The translations under genes were made by a program, and so were the position numbers. The notes beneath the pieces were generated by a model, which was given only the letters and a program-made list of their open reading frames with translations, was not told where the DNA came from and did no database searches. From Cavia porcellus (lineage: Eukaryota > Chordata > Mammalia > Rodentia > Caviidae): DNA of 64,000 bases. Below, piece after piece: positions 57,899 to 64,000 of the stretch (the stretch's first letter is position 1; the number at the start of each line of letters is the position of its first letter). Location of the stretch: positions 65,065,474 to 65,129,473 of the forward strand of contig NW_026947504.1 of assembly GCF_034190915.1 (NCBI RefSeq), written 5' to 3'.

Positions 57899-60330
57899 TG
57901 ACTTGTTTCCTGTGTATTACTGGTTTTTTGCATTTTTCATGTCTTGGTGGTTATATTTATAGGAGTTGTTCAATATTTCAGTATAGAATTAATAATTTTT
58001 TTGTAGTCTTTCTGGCTGGATAGCTTGGTAGTTGGTTTAAAAATTTCTGGTAATGGGAGAAACGTGGTAGGAACATGAGGCTGATTTCAGAGATGCTAGA
58101 AACCTGATACATGTTCAGCTGTAAAACAGCTGAGAAACTCTTACTCGGAATATTAGTGTGCTTCACAATTTGTACGTTTTGGGTATTTAGAAATATTCAA
58201 AGGAAGAAGTTACTCTTGGAGGAACGTTTGACTGTCATACAGGTAACTTGACATTAATTTGCGATTTTAACAAACAGTAGTTGTGTTTGTTTACATGTAA
58301 GTGGGAGATAGCTAAAAGTAAGAACTGGAGAGGATATATGTTTCACATTAGAAATCTGTTAATGAAGTAAACTGTTGATTTCTTCAGATTGTAGGTTTTA
58401 GCCATATTTTAAGAAACTACTGTGATGAATGTTCTTTACTTACGAGACTGAAGATCTTTTTTTTTTTTTTTTTTTCACATATTTTCCTTTAAAACTTGAT
58501 ATGGCAAAACCTGCCTGGTTTCTTGGGTCAGGCTGCTGTCTCAGTTTTCTCTAAAAGAGTTAATGATGGAAGTGTAATATAATTTTGTCCTAGGGAAAGT
58601 TTGAGTATAAGGAGACAGAAAGCTAAGGAAGAAAAAAAAAGTATGTCTTTTAAAGTGAATGAAAATAAGCATCTTAAATTATAAACCAAAATTTGTAAGC
58701 AGTATCACTAAAAATGGAACAGGTGATCTATTGTAATTTTGAAGCATTTTAAAAAAGAGACTTCAAGTAGTGTTTTTCCTCTGAGGTTCATTTTAAGAGC
58801 TGTAACTTGATTATGACTTTGGGATGATTATTACTTCTAACTTGTTTTGTGTGGGACATTTTCCCTTTTGCTTTTGGTCGTATTTGGTTGCCTAAATTTC
58901 TTTTTGTCCCTGTTAAGGGTATCCTCCATGTTCTTCAAAGATTTTCTTTGCCTTGGATGGGCCTTTTACTTAAGCATGATTTATAAATAAGCATTATGAC
59001 TTGAAAAATTACTAGTTCATTATATTATACAAATCTCTAAATATTGAGCTACCTCATTAAATGGCCTTCACATTCAGTAATATTACCACCTATCTCAGTC
59101 TTTAATTAAAGTGGAACGCTGTCAAGCTTACAGTGGCAGATATTTTCCAAAATTCTAATTTTCATATAAAACCCAACGTTTTTCATTATTTTTTCAAAAA
59201 ATACTGTCATTTTTTCCCTCTTGGAGTAACACAACTCATTTTGTTCATTTTCAAAAAAATGACTGTCAGTTAACCTAAATCTGAATAGATCCAGTTTGTC
59301 TTTTGTGCCTCCAAGTAAAAATGATTCCATAAAAAAGGCAGCTGGTTTACCTTGCAGCTCAGTAGCGTGAGTGCTTTGCTCCAGATACCATCTGCTGGTA
59401 GGCAGAAGTGCTTTTGTGAGTACTTCTTGTCAGACAAAATACTAAAAAGATACGTAGACAAGCGTCAAGACTTTAACAGAATGAGCAGTGTCTGCTGCTT
59501 TATCAAGGATATTTGAAAATAAAAGTGAAACCTCTCACCCCATGCGTTGTGGTGCACAGTGAGGAGCACAGTGGCTGCTGGCACAGTTCGCTGCTGCTGA
59601 CCGCTTTGCCCGATTCCTGTGCCGCCTCCAACAGTATCTGCCCACCAGCGCTTCTGCAGTGTGAATGCAGACGTGAGCAGGCTACAAAACGACTGTGATT
59701 TTGTGGATTCCCTAAAGGCAGACAATCAGGTTTCTAACCATTACATTTTGAGAACTGATGCTACAAGATGGCTTTGTTATTCCGATAGTTTAATAAAACA
59801 CAACCAAAAAATTCATTTAACTTTCTAGGCAAGAGTAAATTGGAATTCTCACGCTTTTAAAAATGATTTTAATAGTTGTGATCTTTAAGATAGAAAAAAC
59901 ATGCCAAATCCTGGTAAGTTTACATGAGAATACATGCCTAGCTTTATATTTCTGTCTCTTTTAAATAGCATACCATTTTACATTTGTGGGCCCACAGTAA
60001 AGAACTCATTCTATTACAAACACTGAGTAGCTTTGTTTCTGACAGCTAGTAGTCAGCTCTCTGTTTTGAAACAATCAGTTGGGTCCTGCTGGTTCAACTT
60101 GCACTTGTCCTAGTTTTAACTCTGTCTTAGCCAAAGCCTGCTATTGGGAAGTTCGCACGGTGGCCCTCTGCTCCTGCTCATTAATCCTGCTGTGCTGTGC
60201 ATTCCCTTCCCACAGCCCTCACGTCCTTTGTTTGGCTGGTATTTCACATCATTTAAGGTGAAGTTCGCTGCTTATTACTATACAGTGCTACTAGAGGGGA
60301 TCCTGGAATAAAATGTGTTTTCTCTGTTAG
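57899..60330 (+). other. TRIM13: TRIM13 intron, 3' part, with splice acceptor
   Basis: About 2.4 kb without a recognisable repeat or gene. It ends in the pyrimidine-rich acceptor TTTTCTCTGTTAG (AG at 60329-60330), after which the coding exon begins GATGTGATGGAG. Confidence 0.55.
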
Positions 60331-60336
60331 GATGTG

Positions 60337-61560
60337 ATGGAGCTGCTCGAAGAAGACCTCACGTGTCCAATTTGCTGCAGTCTGTTTGATGATCCTCGAG
60401 TTTTGCCTTGCTCACACAACTTCTGCAAAAAATGCTTAGAAGGTCTCCTAGAAGGGAATGTGCGCAATTCTTTATGGAGACCAGCTCCATTCAAGTGCCC
60501 AACATGTCGGAAAGAAACTTCAGCTACTGGAGTTAATAGCCTGCAGGTTAATTACTCCCTGAAGGGTATTGTGGAGAAGTACAACAAAATCAAGATCTCT
60601 CCCAAAATGCCAGTGTGTAAAGGACACTTGGGGCAGCCTCTCAACATTTTCTGCCTAACTGATATGCAGCTGATTTGTGGGATCTGTGCTACTCGTGGTG
60701 ACCACACCAAGCATGTCTTCTGTTCTATTGAAGATGCCTATGTTCAGGAGAGGGATGCCTTTGAGTCCCTCTTCCAGAGTTTTGAGACCTGGCGTCGGGG
60801 AGATGCTCTTTCTCGCTTGGATACTTTGGAAACTAGCAAGAGGAAATCCCTACAGCTACTGACTAAAGATTCTGATAAAGTCAAGGAGTTTTTTGAGAAA
60901 TTACAACACACATTAGATCAAAAGAAAAATGAAATCCTGTCTGACTTTGAGACCATGAAACTTGCAGTTATGCAGGCCTATGACCCAGAGATCAATAAGC
61001 TCAATACAATCTTACAGGAGCAACGAATGGCCTTTAATATTGCTGAGGCTTTCAAAGATGTGTCAGAACCCATCATATTTCTACAACAGATGCAGGAGTT
61101 CAGGGAGAAAATCAAAGTAATCAAGGAGACTCCTTTACCTCCCTCTAATTTGCCCACAAGCCCTTTTATGAAGAACTTTGATACCAGTCAGTGGGAGGAT
61201 ATTAAATTAATAGATGTGGACAAACTTGCTTTGCCTCAGGACACTGGTACACTGATTAGCAAGATACCCTGGAGCTTCTATCTGTTGCTTGTGGTCATCC
61301 TTTTGCTTGGCCTCCTCACTTTCTTTGGTCCTGCCATGTTCCTGGAATGGTCTCTATTTGATGAATTGGCAACTTGGAAAGACCATTTTTCAAACTTTAC
61401 TTCTTGTCTGACTAAAGCAGCTGATTTTATGGAACAGTCGGTTTTTTACTGGGAACAAATGATAGATGGGTTTCTCATTTTCAGTGCAAGAGTCAAGAGT
61501 TTTACTTTGGTGGTGCTGAACAATGTGGCAGAATTTGTGTGCAAATATAAACTATTATAA
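60337..61560 (+). CDS. TRIM13: TRIM13, ER-anchored RING E3 ubiquitin ligase
   Basis: One exon encodes 407 residues, the length of human TRIM13 (RFP2), with near-identity over most of the protein as recalled. The RING finger has all ligands: C10-x2-C13-x11-C25-x-H27-x2-C30-x2-C33-x20-C54-x2-C57. The B-box follows: C94-x2-H97-x8-C106-x2-D109-x4-C114-x2-C117-x5-H123-x2-H126. A coiled-coil region covers about 170-240 and a hydrophobic membrane anchor about 315-338 (YLLLVVILLLGLLTFFG). TRIM13 is an ER-membrane E3 ligase tied to ER-associated degradation and ER stress-induced autophagy. The ATG at 60337 is chosen as start. GTG at 60334 is in frame, and an upstream exon ending in ATG would add Met-Asp-Val, as in an annotated human isoform (recalled). 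The most changed part compared with human is the anchor and the C-terminal ~60 residues. Confidence 0.97.
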   Translation: MELLEEDLTCPICCSLFDDPRVLPCSHNFCKKCLEGLLEGNVRNSLWRPAPFKCPTCRKETSATGVNSLQVNYSLKGIVEKYNKIKISPKMPVCKGHLGQPLNIFCLTDMQLICGICATRGDHTKHVFCSIEDAYVQERDAFESLFQSFETWRRGDALSRLDTLETSKRKSLQLLTKDSDKVKEFFEKLQHTLDQKKNEILSDFETMKLAVMQAYDPEINKLNTILQEQRMAFNIAEAFKDVSEPIIFLQQMQEFREKIKVIKETPLPPSNLPTSPFMKNFDTSQWEDIKLIDVDKLALPQDTGTLISKIPWSFYLLLVVILLLGLLTFFGPAMFLEWSLFDELATWKDHFSNFTSCLTKAADFMEQSVFYWEQMIDGFLIFSARVKSFTLVVLNNVAEFVCKYKLL

Positions 61561-63427
61561 AATCTCAACCATGTAGTGTTCTGCTTTTTGATAGACATTG
61601 TTAGAGATCAGAGTAGTGGTTCAGAATTTGGAAAACAGTCCAGATAGGTATTTTTCTCCAAAAATATTCCCTTCAAAAATAATGTTTGATACTCAATACA
61701 CATTGTTTATATTCAGTAGCATAAAAATACAGTATCACAGACATGAACTTTTTCCTTTCTAAAGAGTGCTTTTAAATTAAATACCCCCTATTCCATATTG
61801 GCTATGTTTAGATAAAAATTGGAGGTGGGGAGAGAGAGGAGGTTAGCATGCCTGTGGCTTCAGCCACTGGGGAGGCTAAGGATCTCTAGAGCTCGGGAGC
61901 TCAGGACCAACGTGGGTAAGCCTGTCACAGAACATACCAGACAGAACGGGAGGTGAGAGAATACCTGATTTAAATTGATGAAGGCCTTCAAGCATGCAGT
62001 GAAGTCTTGTAAAGCAATTTTCTCAGACAGTGAACATTCTTTTAAAAAAGACAATAGATTGGATTTCGAAGGTTTTCTAGAGGTTGACTCCTTTCTCACC
62101 GAAAAGTAAATTTTTCTTTTTTTTTCCCCTTGGTCTTTTTCTTTTTTATTGGTCCCAGGGATCGAACTCACGACCACACACTTGCAAGGCAGGCGCGCTT
62201 ATGACGCTGAGCTAAATCGCCAGCCTCTGAAAAGTAAATTTTATGTAGACAGAAATCTCACATTTTTTCTGGTCCGTTTACATTTTTAGGAGGGTAGTGG
62301 TTTAAGCCTACCCTTTGCTCCTTTGTTTAATTTTCACTAAAGGTGATAAATTGCTTAAGTGTTGAGTGGCTATGTGAAGAGAGAATTTTTTTAAAAGAGA
62401 TCCAACACCTGTGAGCAGGAAATGGGAAAGGTACCTTTACTGTAGCTAAGCATGATTCTGTTCTAAAGTGTCAGCAACCTTACAACCAAACCAGTCCACT
62501 TACAAAATTCCAGGTGTAGTAAGGTTAATTTGACAGTGGGTCATGAAACAGTCTTATCTATTAATAAAGTACTAACCAGTGAACACTAATTACTGTCCTG
62601 TCTGCTCACAGATTTAAGATGCCTACGGTATAAAAATATTTAATTTTCTAAACTTGCTTAGAATTAAGATGAAAAAGCAGTCTTAGGAATTGCTTTATTT
62701 CTGTCATGGAAATGAATTCCTTTTGAAAGCCCATTAAGTGGAGTAGAATTTCACAGAATAGAATGTCTAATTTAGTTGAGTAGAAAAGGTAAGCAGGAGG
62801 AGGTGGGGAACGGTAAATACAAAGTACAGGAGAAATAATTTCCTTCTAGCTATGAGAAGTGAAGAGGAAACTGGTAGGTAAGATACAGGCTGCCTCATTC
62901 CTAACAGATTACTTGTGGCTAGTCACCAGAGTTGTTAAGGGAACGAAATCCAGACAGTTTCTCTGTAAATCTTAGGTCTGCAATGAAGGTTCATAGTAAA
63001 TAAGTCTGAGGAGGGGAAATGCTTTTCTCCCAGTAATTTTTTTTCCAATACAAGATTTACACCTGGACCAGGACACCGTGGAGATTTCATTTTTGGCAGT
63101 GCTGAGCATTGACACAGGCGCTCACACATGGCAAGCAAGAGTCCTACCATCGTGCCGCACCCCAGCCCAAGCAGATGGTAAAGTCTTCAGAAAACTGGCA
63201 GTTTCCTAGTTAAACTAGTTTCGTATGTTGGTTTCTGGTTTTGTATCTTAAAGTTCCCAGGCTACTCCAGCTTGCAAACAGCTATGGATATACTGTCTGT
63301 CTTGCAGTGGTTGCCCTGCAGCCAGTTCTTCAGGTTTCATTATTCTCTGCTCTCCATATCTTAGGCATATAAACCTGCAACATTCACGGTAATTGGTCTG
63401 TAGCTTCTAGTTTAAAACTAGGGAAGA
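61561..63427 (+). other. TRIM13: TRIM13 3' UTR and downstream sequence
   Basis: The region after the stop is AT-rich. A canonical AATAAA lies at 62563-62568; other A-rich signals are weaker. It holds an ID SINE (62115-62226), a possible old B1-like piece (61840-61925) and an old ID-like piece (63090-63171, minus). The true polyadenylation site is unknown. Confidence 0.5.
62115..62226 (-). mobile_element. ID-type SINE in TRIM13 3' region, with TSD
   Basis: T-rich tail, 'tattggtcccagggatcgaa', 'gacgctgagctaaatcgcca'. 'gaaaagtaaatttt' flanks both sides. Confidence 0.85.
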
Positions 63428-64000
63428 ATGAGTTGTCAGGAACTGGACACTGTGAACGAGGGAGGGAAGATCAGCACAGCAAAGCTTTCTACCATAAATC
63501 AGCTTCCCCCCTCAGCTGGCACATACGGTAGGTGGCAGAGATCAGGAGTTCAGGGTGGTTGGTGGTCAGATTTTTGTGGTCAGACATGGTGTTTTATTTA
63601 GTTTCATCTTAGGTTTTTTGTGAACTCACCAACTTTATTACCCTCTGATTCTCAGGTTAGTTTAGGCTTCCGAGAAGCTCTTTTCTATGAACTCGGCACT
63701 TCGGTTGAACTCCTAAACCAGCACCTGCCGAGGCGGAGACCTGCTGTCTTGGAGGTGCATTTCCTAAGCTGAAACACTCAAGGTTTTGTAGAATGTTTGG
63801 CTTTTGCAGAAAAACAGCTGAGATGCTAAGTGGAAGGATCACAGTGTTTGTAGAGCAACCTGCAGTGCGGACCTGGAGGAGTAACTCCCTCCTGGGGTGA
63901 CCCTCCTGCTGCCTCCACGAAGACCTTGCCATGACCTTGTTCTCCACCGTTGGCTGACAGCACTGCTGAGAACCCAACTGGAATCAGGGGTTTAGTACTT
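63428..64000 (+). pseudogene. KCNRG: KCNRG unitary pseudogene (5' exon, continues past window)
   Basis: KCNRG encodes a soluble protein with a tetramerisation (T1/BTB) domain that suppresses Kv1-type potassium channels. Conceptual translation gives colinear but broken homology to the human protein. The start reads MSCQELDTVNEGGKIS (63428). GRDQEFRVVGGQIFV follows in another frame from 63534. REALFYEL is at 63671, LEVHFLS ends at 63769, FCRKTAEMLSGRITVF begins near 63799, and further weak matches reach the window end. In-frame stops lie at 63621-63623 and 63770-63772, each a TGA where an Arg codon is expected. Reading frame changes at least five times. The gene lies 1.9 kb after TRIM13 on the same strand, as in human. 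Order and lack of other signs suggest a decayed original gene and not a retrocopy, though the intron position lies outside the window. Confidence 0.88.

Noticed and set aside
60334..60336. GTG as TRIM13 start codon
   Set aside because: The ATG at 60337 matches the known protein start. The upstream GTG is the Val of the possible alternative N-terminus.
54000..64000. miR-15a/miR-16-1 hairpins expected near this locus
   Set aside because: I looked for the mature-sequence seeds (tagcagcac) in hairpin context and found none. In human they lie further downstream, beyond this window.

Overview
This is mammalian nuclear DNA, almost certainly from a rodent outside the mouse/rat group. Nearly all of it is retrotransposon-derived. 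It is peppered with ID-type SINEs (tRNA-derived, anticodon loop UGC), B1-type SINEs and B1+ID dimers, and it carries L1 copies and MaLR-type LTRs. The single intact cellular gene is TRIM13, so the locus corresponds to the human 13q14 TRIM13-KCNRG region. I cannot fix the species from sequence alone; a beaver-, squirrel- or hystricognath-type rodent fits the SINE set.

Layout. 0-8.5 kb: a piggyBac transposase remnant, then nested minus-strand L1 fragments with SINE and DNA-transposon insertions. 8.5-11.6 kb: a complete non-autonomous MaLR retrotransposon (LTR, internal region, LTR). 11.6-14.8 kb: mostly unassigned sequence with SINEs. 14.8-17.86 kb: a complete half-L1 element with an intact 350-residue ORF1, no ORF2, its own 3' UTR and a perfect 18-bp target-site duplication. 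17.9-26.5 kb: unassigned sequence with SINEs and MaLR-type fragments. 26.56-39.24 kb: a decayed provirus on the + strand. It has a 5' LTR, a proline-tRNA-type primer binding site, a 7.15-kb G-rich minisatellite (36/37-bp units with a ~1.64-kb higher-order period), unassigned sequence, an env-like remnant and a 3' LTR. 39-44.9 kb: MaLR LTRs, SINEs, a GT-rich microsatellite and unassigned sequence. 44.9-50.85 kb: a near full-length but broken minus-strand L1.

52-64 kb is the gene end of the window. A CpG island at about 54.15-54.65 kb is the probable TRIM13 promoter. It is followed by a candidate 5' non-coding exon, an intron rich in SINEs, and a single coding exon for the whole 407-residue TRIM13 protein (60337-61560). 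About 1.9 kb downstream on the same strand, where human KCNRG lies, is a colinear but broken KCNRG copy with two in-frame stops and at least five frame changes. It runs off the end of the window.

The most notable items are the KCNRG pseudogene, the ORF2-less L1 with intact ORF1, the reuse of one target site by an ID SINE and that element, and the large higher-order minisatellite inside the leader/gag position of a provirus. The very long open frames on the minus strand of the minisatellite follow from the repeat unit lacking stop codons and are not called as genes.
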